Assembly (NCBI GenBank): GCA_034336665.1
Contig: JAPFBE010000002.1
Location: 82,714,905-82,778,904, forward strand
Reading direction: 5' to 3'
DNA length: 64,000 bases
Origin: Luscinia megarhynchos
Taxonomy: Eukaryota > Chordata > Aves > Passeriformes > Turdidae
The notes under the pieces are model-generated. The model did not search any database and was not told the DNA's origin. It saw only the letters and a list, made by a program, of their open reading frames with translations. A program made the translations under genes and the position numbers. Position 1 is the first letter of the stretch. The number at the start of each line of letters is the position of its first letter. Of this stretch, positions 12,601 through 25,200 are shown piece after piece.

Positions 12601-15600
12601 CACAGGACCTTTTATCCTGACTCACATATATTTTGTATGATATACTTTCTGACGTGTAAGGCACGGGTTCACATATCCTCTAATTATTTTTTTAAATCTC
12701 ATGCCCAGGAAGACTCTACTGTCATTCTAGAAAAATCTGGGACAGAGTTCTGTATCCAGTGTGTATATGCCTAAATGATGCCTAATGATGCTCACTGATT
12801 TATTCTGAGTAGTTGAGCAAGAAATTTAAGCCATGATCTATTGCAGGAAATTTACATATCAAAAGTTAAGAGGAAGGGTTTCTGTCTGTGACACTTATGA
12901 CAGTGGTCAGTTGCCTTATTTTTATTTTTCTCCATTCCAATCCTCAGTGTGCAGTTAAAATTCCTTTTTTCCTTTAAATCTGCAGTGGTGTTGGAATGAG
13001 TTTGAGATGGGGTAATATATTCAAAATCATAATGGTTTAGAAAATTACTTTCTATTTTTTAGCTATTACCACAAAGTCTTGTAATACATTATCATGAAAA
13101 GAAAGGACTAGGTATGACAGGTATGCTGTAACTTGGTCATAATTGTACTAATGTGTGAGGGACTGTGTGGCAGTAGATTATCCCATACATCTTTTCCATT
13201 ATTACCCATTTCAACTAGTCAAGGGCAACTATCAGCAGCAAAACTCTTCCTTCTATACTACAATTTCCCTGCCTACCCAGTTTTCCTCCTTTTCATCCAC
13301 ATGCATCTTGCTAACCTATGACCAACAAGCAGTGCTGAGGCTCTACAGGACCCTCTAAACTGCATGAAACAAGGAGGTAAAAAGGATTGCTTTCTTATAG
13401 TCTTACACTATTACAATGTCTTACACTATTACACACACTCCAATTTTGTTCCCACCTTGTCCTGCTCCTGCTTTGAGTTTTGATTTCTCAGCAAAGCAAG
13501 CCTCAGTGGAGTGCTTATTGACACCTAAGTCATTAAAATGGTGTTGGCCTTAGAAGCAGGGGGTGGGAGAGAAACCTGAAATGAAAATAATGTTATCTAG
13601 GCCAGTCTGTAAGGAAGATTCTTCCCCAGCTCAATATGATGCCTGGAACAAAGTTCTGACAACATGATCCAAAAGAAAACCTAAATAGATTGAAGACCCA
13701 GCAGAATATGTCCATGTGCTCCCAAGAACACACAGCCATTTATGCAGTGAGGGTGCATTGCTGATGTAAGTTACTCCAAAATAGGTTTCAAGCTTTTTAG
13801 AACACTTCTGTATGGAGAAGTCTCTATCACTCTTTATCAAGACTTTTCTCTTACAAGGCTTGCAATATTTAAGGTGTATAGCATCTTAGTCTTGTAAAAA
13901 TATTCATCTTGTCATGTCCCTGTGAGGCCTTTATTTTATTGATAGTTAGCATTTACTTTATCCATATTGTAGAAATGCCCTGTTTTGTTACCAGTAGGAA
14001 TAAAAGAATGAGTTCATGTTGCTGGCATGTTCACAATTATGTTTAAAAAATTATGTTTTGTGGCTTTTTTTTCCACATTATAAACATCCTCGGAGTTGAA
14101 AAAATGTAGTTTTTTGCATTCTGAAATAGTGACCAAACACAACCAATAGCTTTCCAAGTAATTGTTCCACCACAGAAAGGATTCACCAAGTATCAACAGT
14201 ATTTTCAATGAAGGAACAAAAGGCCTTTTATTTCTCTCACTTTAATAACTGGTATTTAAAGAGTGCTTATTAGAAAGATAAATCCCCTGACAGGGGGCTG
14301 TTTGAAGCCCAGGTGTTTCTAAATGTGTGCAGCCTGTATTTCTGCACTTCATATCCATAGCCCAGATCTGTAGTCAGAAGTACAGCTTTGATTTCTTGCA
14401 AGAACCCTCCTGATATTCAAGCCTCCAATACTGTGGAGAAAGGTGAGATACAAGCAAGAAAATACTTCAATTAAAACCATGACCACACTATCATTCCTTA
14501 GCTGAAAGCTGTGGAAAAGAAAATATAGGACAGTTTTGGTACTAATCTTCATAGCTGTAAACTGTGAGTGACTCCATTTGAGTGAATTCAGACGTGCATT
14601 GTACTGATTCTCTAGTTCCCACTAACAGACACACTCTTCCCATTAATTGATTTCTGAGGAGTAAGTATCAAAGACAACTTTGAAAATTAAATGTTCACAA
14701 AGAAAATGAAAATTTAATTTTTAAACATTTATACAAATTATTAAATTCCTCTCCCTTGCTGGGAACTTCTGACACATTGAATATGTAGAGTTTAGTCACA
14801 GAACTAATAGGAGTCTTTGGACCTAATTCAGTAGTTGTTGTCTGTGAAGGAAAAGTGCACAACAAGACATTATACAGGACCTTCCAAGCTTCTCAAATCC
14901 CACTGCTACACTGAAGTAGTTAAGCATCTCCCAAGAATCTGTGTGCTGTGCTTTGAGAATCCTGCTGATTAAAGAAAAGGGAGTACCACAGTGAAATTCA
15001 GGACCAGCTAACTCAGAATCCTCCTATTCTAGGGTGACTATATAAGATATAGAAGGAATATGAGAGAAACTAAGGAAGATCAGTCTTCCTGTTTTGTTGT
15101 CTTCTGTCTAGCCACAAAGAGAAACAAGGGGTCAAATCAGACAGTGCTCACTGCATCACTCTCTAACGTTTCCTCTAACTCTTTATTGATTGTGGATGAA
15201 GTGGGGACAAATTTTTAACATTTTTTCAGGCTTACACTGACTTAAATTTCTATTGATTCAGCCAAGAAAATATGATCATCAGTATAAACAATGATAGTTG
15301 GAGTACACAACTATAATATTGTCTTTATGATGTTAGAGCATACGGCTTTATCTGGAATGTTCTTGAAAAACAAAAAAAGATGGAAACTGCCTAATCTCCC
15401 AGCAGGTACTGGCAGGATGCTCTTAGATACCTGGAATTGTCCCTTCAGGCTGGAGCAGCTCAGCTTCACCAGACTCTCCTTACAGACCAAGTTCTCCACC
15501 CTGTCCAGCTGGAGGTTCTAAGGTAAACTATCCCAAATTTATGCGTCCTCCCACTGGATTATCTAAAGCAGATACAGTATTTCAGATGTCTCAGTAAGCT

Positions 15601-18600
15601 TCAGCACTGCCTATGTGTTTTGAATGAAGTCCTTACTGAATGTGGAGTGCTTCTCGGTGTATCATCTTTGTCAAATGTCTGTCTGAATCCATAGCCTCCT
15701 TAGAGAGGTATTACAGTCAAGTCTCTTGCCTGATTTTAAATCTAGGAATCATTGTTCAAAATAAATTTCTAATTAAAAAAGGCTAAGCAAACACTCCAGT
15801 TGTTACATCCTTTCTGGTTTATTTGTGAGTTCACCAAACTGAACAGAATTGCTAGGAAACTGTAGGAGTAAAGAACTGGAAAATCTGCTCCACATGGGTA
15901 TGTTAGAGGAATTACCTGTTTCTGTCTACAGGAAAGAATCTGTTTTGTTTGGAGGCTCAGGCCTCCAGTTTAATACTCCTTCCTGTTTTTTATAGGCAGT
16001 TCCTTGCACAGGGCAGCCTGTGACACTCCTGAAATTCTTTTAGTGTCACTGTGATATTTTTTTACCATTTCCATTCTATACTGCATCATTTTTGTAGAGA
16101 AAATAAAACAGCAGGAGTGATGGAAGAAAAGTTCTGGTTTCAGGAAAAATGCATGAGTGAAACATTTTGGACTTGCTAGATTATTTTTGAGCTGTTCTAT
16201 TAATTCATTTTTGTTACCTTTTTTTGCATTTTAGAAGTGTTTGTCTTGTTTTGAATAGTTTGATTCTATAATTCTATTGTCTTAACTTTCCCTATAAATA
16301 AAGTGATCCCACATATAGCATGAGGAAATGTATGTTCTATTTTCCAGTAAAAAACATTAATTGAAAAAGATATATTGAGGTTCTGCATTAGTTGTTATAT
16401 TTTATGCAAGTGTTCATAAATTCTCCCATTTCAGAATGCCATTGAAATCTCAGCAACATTTTCTACAAATTTCTTGTGGTTCTAGTTTTTTTTAATCCAT
16501 TTCATCAATAATTACATTATAAGCATGAGTAAAAAATATAGTTATATGAAGTGGATTTATCATCAAGTATTCTATCCCATTGGTTAAGGACGGTGTATTC
16601 AGATCTCTATGAATGAAAATGACCCAATGTTATATTTGATAAAAAAACCCAAAACTGTATTACGAAGAGAAGATTGGATCTTGAGTTGCTTGAAATCTTG
16701 AAAGGATTTACAATAGGATGAATCAGAAAGATCAACTATAAAATTAACACAGCTTACCTTCCAATTCTGGAAATCTGAGTTGCTGTAGAAGAGTGGTGAA
16801 AAAGTATTTTGGATTCAGGATGCAAGGAAAAAGCATCATGAATTCAGGATTCAAGCTCTTCTACTGGAGAAGAAGGATAGCCTTATTCTTGGTCTAGGTA
16901 TTTTCCTGAGGCTAAGAGATGGATTCAGCTTTTTGGTGCTATATTGGCCCAGATTTCTCTAAGTCATGTATTCCTGATACTGCAGTATCTATGGCCAAAA
17001 TACTCAGCATTAGAGGCAAAATTCCCATTGCCTCCCTGTTGGAAATTTTCAGTAGGAAGTGCTGGATTATTAACCACCCTACTGTGCTGATCATGAAAGC
17101 TATGAAGGTGGAGAAAAGAGGCAGAGGCAGGCATTGCCTACAGCCCTCACTGCTCTGCACCATTCTTTGCTGGTGAGCTGTGGACTGACTGGTCTTGAGA
17201 AGAGCCCCTTACTCTGGGGCTCATTTTTCTGTTGAATGACAGGTACAAATAAAACCATAGTGATGGGGAAAGCTTAAACTGATTTTCAGATTTTTTTCTG
17301 AAAAAAAATCTGCTGTTATTTCATATTAAAAAAGGACATGATTGAATGAATGCTTCATGCTCCACTAGCTTATAACTTCATATGAATGCCCCTCTGCATA
17401 CATCAGTCTGGAGGACGCATTTATGAACTGGAACTTCTGAAGATTCAATTTCTGTTGGAGTATTTCATCACATATACTTATATTTTAAACTTGAAATAAT
17501 GAGTTGACAGCTATGTTTTGTGAGCCTCTTTACACTTGGTTAGAGCAATTTGGGCACCCAGGTCCCTTCATTCTGAGTGAAAGTCCACCACCTGCTTGAC
17601 AATGAGGGACCTTGTCCTATTCATTATTGTGTTAACATAACAGTGTTTCCATGAATGGCTAAGCAGCTCTCTTTTCAGCAGCTTTGTGGCTGTGGCAGTG
17701 TGGCACTTCTTTCCCCAGCACTCCCCATGGATGAGGAGCTGCAGTGAGGGGCTCTCCATGCCCCTGCTGAGGTGTCACCCCACCCCTGCAGCTCTGCCTG
17801 TGCCCGGGTGAGGGCTGAAGGCAGCAGGAAAGCGACACTATTAGTCAGCTCTGCCTTCCTGACCTCAGAGACCAAGGCTGGAGTTAAAAGCAGGGTAGTT
17901 GTGTATAAAGCAAAGTGTTGCAGACATGTTAATAGCTTCCTCTCCCCACCCACTGGATCAGTGTAGATACCATGTTCTCTAATGCTGCACGGGTAACCTG
18001 CTGGCTTTTGACTTTACTTTGTATGAGATGAAATCCCAAATTAGAGCTTAGTTTAAAGTTAATTTATTGTCCTCACAGAAAAGGGAAAGTTCAAACAGGT
18101 TTCAAGAAAGGCTTCTGTTGTGCTGCTGCTATGAAAGGTGATCTGGATACTAGGAAAAAGTATAAATATATCCCATATTTGTGTTTTTGTGTACGTATCT
18201 GTATCTGTACCTATATATCTACCTATATTACAATATATATCTAAATGGGACACCTATCTAGATCTACATTTGCAAATATTGCATATTGTATATAGTTATA
18301 TGTGATGTAAATGTCTTCCTGCATTTATTCACTCTATTTTCTTATATTCTGTGTGAAGGCTGTTGCATCCAGCTTGCCCTGTTTTCCATCACAGTTGGAT
18401 GTAGCATGGCGCAGCGTGAAGGAAGCCAAAAGTGACTTTTCCCTTCCTTTTTGGACCAACTGCCCTTCTTTTTCCCAGTAGCAGTCCTTCTGTTCAATAA
18501 AGTTTCATGTGAGAATCCAGAGGTGAAATACTGTCAGGAGTTTACTGGCAGCAGGATTTCCTTCTAGTTTATTTACATGACATTTAAATGAAGCACTGGG

Positions 18601-19930
18601 CACCTGGACTATGAAGGATGCTGGTCACTTAATTTTGTTTGGAGATGAACATACGTTGTATGCTTTTCTTAGGCAAATGGAAGTAAATCATAGAAAAAAG
18701 TGCACTGTTGGTCATACATAAGGATTCTAGCTTCTCTTCTGCTTATTCCTTGACTTGCATTGTAACATAAGTCTTGTCCAGATGTTGTCACAAAGAAAAC
18801 TGTACAGCATGAGTGAAAATTTTGTGAGGCAGTGCACTAACAATAAAGCAATGTAGTTGCTTTTGTTCTAGTGCTCAGATCCATGCTGACCAAGGCAAAG
18901 CAGTTCACCTATATCTGGAAGACAAACCATCACAGGAACTGATATTGGCTAGAGATTTGATTGCAAGTATACTTTTTGCTTACTTCTTTTCCTCCTTCCT
19001 ACAAAAGTTAAAAAGCTAATGACTATAATGGTTGTTGAAAAAAGACTGAAAATGTGATCTGGGTCTACACTGTAGGCTCAAAACCTAGAAGGCAAATGAA
19101 ACAAACATTGTAAGACACTGTAAAAGCATATTTTATAGCCAATTGCATGGTTTGAGGGGTCTGACTTACGAGTGTTAAGTATTTCACATCCCTGTGTGCT
19201 GATTTACCAAAGCAGGGCTATTCTTCCACTGAAATCCTCATGGGAGCAGTTCAGCTCTCACTGCCATTAACAAATTTCATATGATAATGCAAAAAACCCA
19301 CTTATTCATACTTAGAGCAATGCAGTACTTAGTTTATATTCTGGCTCACATCACTCTGACTTTGTTTATGCTTAGATACTCATCTGGACATGGGTAGCAC
19401 AGTTTTGCTAGTCTCCAAGGTTCAGATGCTGCAGTGAATTCCTGCCATTGATGAAATGCTGTGATAATGGTCTCGGTTTATGTGGTGTTTGTTATCAGCT
19501 ACAAAATCACAGAATTTTATGGGTATCTCATTCACTATAATGAGATAGGAGGCTACCAATCCAGTGGGCATTGTCCTTATGTTCATTTTAGCCACTTACT
19601 GGTTCGTGGTTTGACAAGTAGTCATTTTTCTTCTAAGGAACAAAATATTTCCGTATTTTGTATTTCCAAGGGAAATGTGTTTATTTCACTTATGTGAAGA
19701 GTAAATAGGACATAGTTCTCACTTTATCCATGTGTATAAACCCATATAATTTATTATGTGAAGAATCAGCTTAGTAGAGATCTTTACTAGGGACATTTTA
19801 GCTCTTTAATTTCTGGAACACACAGTGCAGTCTACAATGTAGTCATACAAATTACTGTCAAGAAGCAGTCTATAGATACATCCCACAATATCCTTTTTTG
19901 TGTCTGTGGAATCAATGCTTCATTGTCATG
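9663..19930. other. Unique sequence, no gene recognised
   Basis: Ten kilobases with only short frames on both strands, none over 95 codons and none with a recognisable motif. A TATATC/TATCTAC-rich stretch lies near 18190-18270. A GC-richer patch lies near 17680-17870. Confidence 0.6.
13401..13434. repeat. Tandem duplication of an 18-bp unit
   Basis: TCTTACACTATTACAATG is followed directly by TCTTACACTATTACAC, a nearly perfect second copy, as left by replication slippage. Confidence 0.85.
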
Positions 19931-21600
19931 GGAATCACAGATATATAGGGCTGGAAGGTATCTACAGACATAGGATAATTCATTCCCTATCCTGACTGTA
20001 CATAAAACAAGCATGACATATCTCACTTGTTCTTAAAAACCTTCAGTGAAAGAGATTCTGCAACCTGCCTCAGAGAACTGCTTCAACCCTTAACTGCCCT
20101 TCCTATTGAAAACCTTGTAACCTGAATCTCCTTAGCTTCAAATTATTTGGCTTTCTTCTCCTACAAATCCCACTCAGGCCCTAAGAATAATTGATCGCCG
20201 CACTCTTTCTAACAAGCTCTATATATTTGAAGACATTATCATGCCTGCCTTCAGTCTTCCCTTCTCCAGACTAAACAAATCCAAGTCTTTCAACCTTTCC
20301 TTGTAGGTCACGTTTTCCAAAGCTCTTATCATTCTTTTTGCTTTCCTCTGGATTCTCTCTAAATTGTCTGTATCTGTTCTGAAGTGTGGTGACCAAAATG
20401 GGAAACATTACTCCAGCTGAGCTCTGAGCAATACCAAGGAGAACAGAACATCAAGACCAGCACCTCCAATAGCTTATACACAACACTTCTGACCTCCCCT
20501 TCACTTAAAGAGATTTTTGCAATAGCAAGAAACAATTCAGTTCATGGCCTCCTCTGTTTGTTTTACATTAATCTTGCCTATTTATTCTTCATTTAAAAAT
20601 TGCTCACATAACTTCTCAAAGTTTAGTGTTCTGCATGTATATTGACTGCATTTCATGTTCACTTGTGAACACTTTCTCCAGGATTTGACAAATGGCGTGT
20701 ATTCTGATTGAACTGCCAAAATGCTTTGCAGTTCTTGTTCCACGTACTCCTGGAACAAATGCCAAGTATAAAAAATGCAATTGTGTCCTTCATTCCACCA
20801 CTGAGATGGTCAGTGGAAATCATAGTAGAACAGAGGCACTGGTAGGGATTCTTAGAGGATTCTGTTTGAAATATCCTCCAGTTTGACAGGAAATCTGTAC
20901 TAATCGTCGAGGTGGGTGCTGTTTTCCAAACACTTCATCACACTCTTTTCACTGAATCATCCAGATCACATTTCTCTTGCTTATGAAAACAGCATGCAGA
21001 GTCGTGTTGAAAGACCTGTTGAAGTCATGATTTATCAAGTCTGCCTTCTGCTTATCCAGTCATCCTGTCAAAGAAAGAAATTAGATTCATGTGATCTGTT
21101 ATTGACAAATCTATGCTGGCTGTTTCTTTTCACCTTGTTATCTTCTTGGTGCTTTCAGCTGGATTGTTTAATGATTTGTTGGTGTGTTTTTCTGACTGTT
21201 GTTAACTAGACTATCATTCGAAGATTCTCTTCTTCTGTTCGTTTTTTTTTTTTTTAAAAATCCAAATAGTTACTATATTTGCCATTCTCAGTCTTTTGGA
21301 ACCTCTCCCATACTTGAAAAAAAATTGGACACAATGACTGATAGTCCAGAAATTACTTCATATAGATCATTAAAGCTCAGTGACTGAATGCCATTTGGCA
21401 CTATAAACTTGAATATATTTAAATTATGTACATATCAGATCTTTAACCTGATTTAATTAAGACTTTGTTGGATCTATTCTCAATATATTGCTCAAACTAT
21501 CCTGTGAATTTTCATGAAAGAAGCATTGCTTTTATCGGATTTATTTTCTGCCATATTGAAGTATATGTTTGAAAGAATCTCTAAAATCTGTTTACATTTT
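19931..21600 (-). mobile_element. Old CR1-class LINE, 3' two-fifths, antisense to +
   Basis: Non-LTR retrotransposon remnant read on the minus strand; the + strand shows it reversed, starting at its 3' tip (AATCACAGATATATAGGGCTGGAAGG). Segments match my memory of turtle/crocodile-type CR1 in correct order: the 3' UTR (resembling TCTAACAAGCTC and TCCAGACTAAACAAATCCAAG), a CTCCAGGATTTGACAAAT stretch, and the reverse-transcriptase region. Translating the minus strand near 20960-21080 gives LISFFDRMTG, then after a frameshift DFNRSFNTTLH, a decayed form of the family's (Y)LDFSKAFDTV block. The catalytic FADD box was not found, apparently lost in the diverged part near 20.7 kb. Farther left on the element (21380-21600 on +) similarity continues but is weaker, so that edge is soft. 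Frameshifts and stops throughout make it inactive. Divergence indicates an ancient insertion. Confidence 0.9.
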
Positions 21601-21954
21601 TAAAAGTCTGTATGGTACAAGAACTAGTTTTAATAAATTTTTGCTCCCAGGAGTATGTCTATAATCAAGTGACATAGTGAACTGAAACTGGTCAAAAGAA
21701 ATAGGATGGGAAAGCTAAAAAGAGAAGAGTAATGGAATTACTGAACTGTCAGGTTCAAAGACACCTCAAGAGATTGTGCAGTATAACAACTTTCACAGAA
21801 TGAAGGTCACAGGGGACTAGACAAGTTCCAGCTGATAGTTTATACCCAGCTTTTAATATCTCTGGTTGTGTGGTTTCCATCAAAACACAGTAACTTAAAA
21901 TTCTGATTATTGAATGATTTTGCTAGCAACACTCTCTTTTTCCTCTTGCATATT

Positions 21955-22281
21955 AAGGCAATTTCTTCATGCATATAAATACCTGAAAGGAAGGTGCAAA
22001 GATGGACTCAGGCTCTTTTCAATAATGCCCAGTGACAGGACAAGAGGTAATGGACAAAAACTGAAACACAGCAGGTCTGTCTGAACATAAGAAAACACTT
22101 CTTTTCTGTGATTTTCTGCAGATTGTGCAGGGTGATTGTGGAGTCTCCCTCCCTAGAGATATTAAAAAAACACTTAGGCATGGTCCTGTACAACTGGCTC
22201 TGGGTGTCTCTACTTGACAAGCTGGTTTGAACCAGAAGACATCCAGACTTTCCTTCCTAGCAGAGCCATTCTGTGATTCTA
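21955..22281 (+). mobile_element. Avian CR1 3' end, truncated copy
   Basis: 5'-truncated CR1 retrotransposon in + orientation. The order of recognisable blocks is that of avian CR1 3' ends: AAATACCTGAAAGGAAGG, then GGCTCTTTTCAATAATGCCC, CAGTGACAGGACAAGAGG, AACTGAAACACAGCAGG, GTGGAGTCTCCCTCCCTAGA, CATGGTCCTGTACAACTGGC, and a terminal CCATTCTGTGATTCTA, the short 8-bp-type tail that replaces a poly(A) in this family. It keeps much closer agreement with the family consensus than the neighbouring older copy at 19931-21600, so it inserted later. No coding capacity remains beyond the last codons of ORF2. The short frame on the opposite strand (22008-22220) is a shadow. Confidence 0.93.
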
Positions 22282-25200
22282 GGATCCCATCCTACTTCCA
22301 GAAGTCAGAGAAAACATTTGAATATTTTCACATGTATCCAATGTTTAGGCTCCTGCAACTGTTTTTTCCTAATCTAAATAAACCCATTTCCTTCACTTTT
22401 TTCTTGCATCTGCTACTCATTTCATACCAGGTGTAGATTTCGGGCTATTAAGAGAGCTTGGTATCAATATTTCTCTTTTTCAGGAGTGCTTAAACATTGT
22501 TTTCTATATGTCAAGTTCATGTACAATTAAAATGCATTTACCACTCACTGCTGGCTGAAAAATCTCTTCAGAAGTGATCAATTATATGTTGGCATATTGG
22601 GAGGTATCTCAAATGAAACACAGTAGGAATCTTTGGCAGGTCTAGGTTTATTCAAAAGTTCCATTAAGAAGCTTCTCTAGCTGTACCTATCTGCACATCA
22701 GTTGAGCAAATAGTGGTATCACACATCCCTGGATTTACCTTCAAGCAAGGTCAGGAGCAGAGAAGATGGACTCTTTGATAGGCTATTCACAAAAGAGTTA
22801 AAGAAGTGAAAGGATTTTTAAAAGCAAATGTGAGTGGAAAAAAAAAGCATTTTTTACAGTAAGTCTGATGATATGCCTATAATTAAGTCACATAGGTTAA
22901 AGGCTTGTTATACTAGGATTAACATATGGTAAATACATCCATTGAATTTCACTGAGATTCATATGATGATTACATATAAAATTCCATGTAATGAGATATA
23001 TTTATCATCAAAAGGTCTTTGGCCTTTAAGAAAATGTTACAACAATTATCCTGTGAACGTGAAAAGTCAATAGAGGTATAAATGCATGCCTTTATGCCAT
23101 TATTGTGACTGGATTAATTTCAACAAGACCAGCCCTGCTGACATTAAGCCATCAAGGGGGAAGCCTAGTGTTACTCATACAGCCTCTCAGCATGCCCTCT
23201 CATCTCTCCTTGTCTGCTTGGACAGACAGAAAGAATTTTTTTCTCCACTCCATCTTTTTATAATCACAGCTATGGAGTTCTGTACTAAGTACTGCAAGAT
23301 ACACTGTCCTAGAGGTCTTACAAAGTTTTTCCTTCCTCTTGAATTTCCCAAATCTCTCAATTACAGAAGTTGTATTAGGCAGCAAAACACTAAATTTCAG
23401 CAGTCACTAATGTGATTTGAAGTAACATATTACTATTAAGAAGCAAGTTGAAGCTCATAAATGCAAGGGCAAATAAACTGTGGAGTAATAGCAGAATAAT
23501 AATTTTCTGCCATTTCTGTGAAAGTAAGATGCAAAACTGATGGGGTAGGATCCATAGGTATGCATGAACAAGCAGTAAAGAGACATCAAATAGATGCACA
23601 CAGAGGTGGCATGCCAACCTGCCCATCCTTTCTCCAGTAGACCAAAAACACCCATAAAGAAATGGTTTCCCTTCTTTTTTTTCTGACCTTAAGTGTCTTG
23701 TCCCAGAAAGCTATTTTCTTCTTGCAATATAACATTCTCTGCTGCTTAGTGTCTAAAATTTCCAGTCTCAGGCAGTCTTTCAGTCGCTGGTACTTAGTAA
23801 CATGTATTTGATGTCCTGTTTGAGCACAAACACTGATCTTAAGGAGACTGAAAGCAGATTTAGAGGTGATTGTCTGCCTTGGACCCTGAGAGGGCTTGCA
23901 CATTACTTTCAAGCACAGGAGCACCCTGGTGCAATTCTTACTTTCTAAGTACTTTTCGTTTCAACATTTTTAACAGCAGTGTTATACCACTTGACCATTT
24001 TACATCAACAGCAATATTCGCCCACAAGGGGATGTAATTTCAAAAATCGATATCACTCTTCTTCAGTGAATTAAACAAAGACATTTTTTTACTTCTATTT
24101 CAGTTTGCAAAATGTTGGGAATTTGACACTCATAATTTACTCATAATTTATTTATTTCTCTTTCTTTAGTAATGTCCTACATTGCAGATTCCTGCTTTCC
24201 ACTGTTGTCTTGCAAAAGCCAGTGAAAGACAAGAAGAAAACATGTATATTTCTCACCACTGCCATTGATGTGAAACTATCATTTCACATTCTTAATTTTT
24301 CTCCCCAAACTGATGTTTGCATTTAATGGGATATCAAACAACTAAGAATATTATTCTTGTCTATAAATTGCAAATTAAGTTTAGCTATGAGCTCTTGTTT
24401 GGAAGTATAAAAATTTACATTGTACTATATTTAAAGGCAGCTGTCTTTTGTGGAATTTTAAAATAGGCTATTTTTTATCAAAGGTTTTCCTTTCATGTCC
24501 TTTGATTACTAAGCTATATAAGTTAACTAAAGATAACTAAGCATTAACCCATGTTGCAGTTTTTATCTTCTTTGGCAATCCCATGAGACTTCAGCTAAGT
24601 ACATTAAATGGAGCATAAATCTTTTAGTTGTTTTCATTAAGTCACATATTTAGAATACATATCCCAGTTTATTTGATCAATTGTAAAATATTAGCTGTTG
24701 CAGTGAAGATTTGTGACATGGTTTGCAGCAAGTGAACAAACATTTCTGCAGAGCACTGAAAATTTTTGCTGGAATGCATGGATAAGTTACAACAATTAGG
24801 GTTTGGAACAGCCATTTGAGAGGTTTTTTTCTTTATGTAACTTGCTAATGTATGCTTAAAGGCCAGTTATACCAACAGGCAAGCTTTGAAGATAATTCTA
24901 ATATCAGCTTAATATTCTTGGTTTGCATTTCTGTTAATTTTCCCAGTTTTCCCATCTTTTGTTCTTTTTTTGCTTTATTTCTTTTTTCAAAAAATATTAT
25001 TTATTGGCCAGCCATAAACCCCAGGAAGAACACTAGCTGCACAAGGGCAGGTGCTGGGAATAGAAGTTTTAGTGCATGGTGGGGCTTACCATAGCTTCCT
25101 AAAAACTCCAAATTCAACTTGGTTTGGATATTAAACAACGATAAAGGTGTAGCTATTATAAGTATCAATACATTAATTATTTGGGTGCGTGGGTGGTCTG

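Noticed and set aside
18180..18270. TATCTA/TATATC-rich stretch as a microsatellite
   Set aside because: Too irregular to define a unit; left as low-complexity sequence.
20692..21387. Plus-strand frames (20692-20886, 20916-21209, 21199-21387) as genes
   Set aside because: They are antisense to the decayed CR1 reverse transcriptase.
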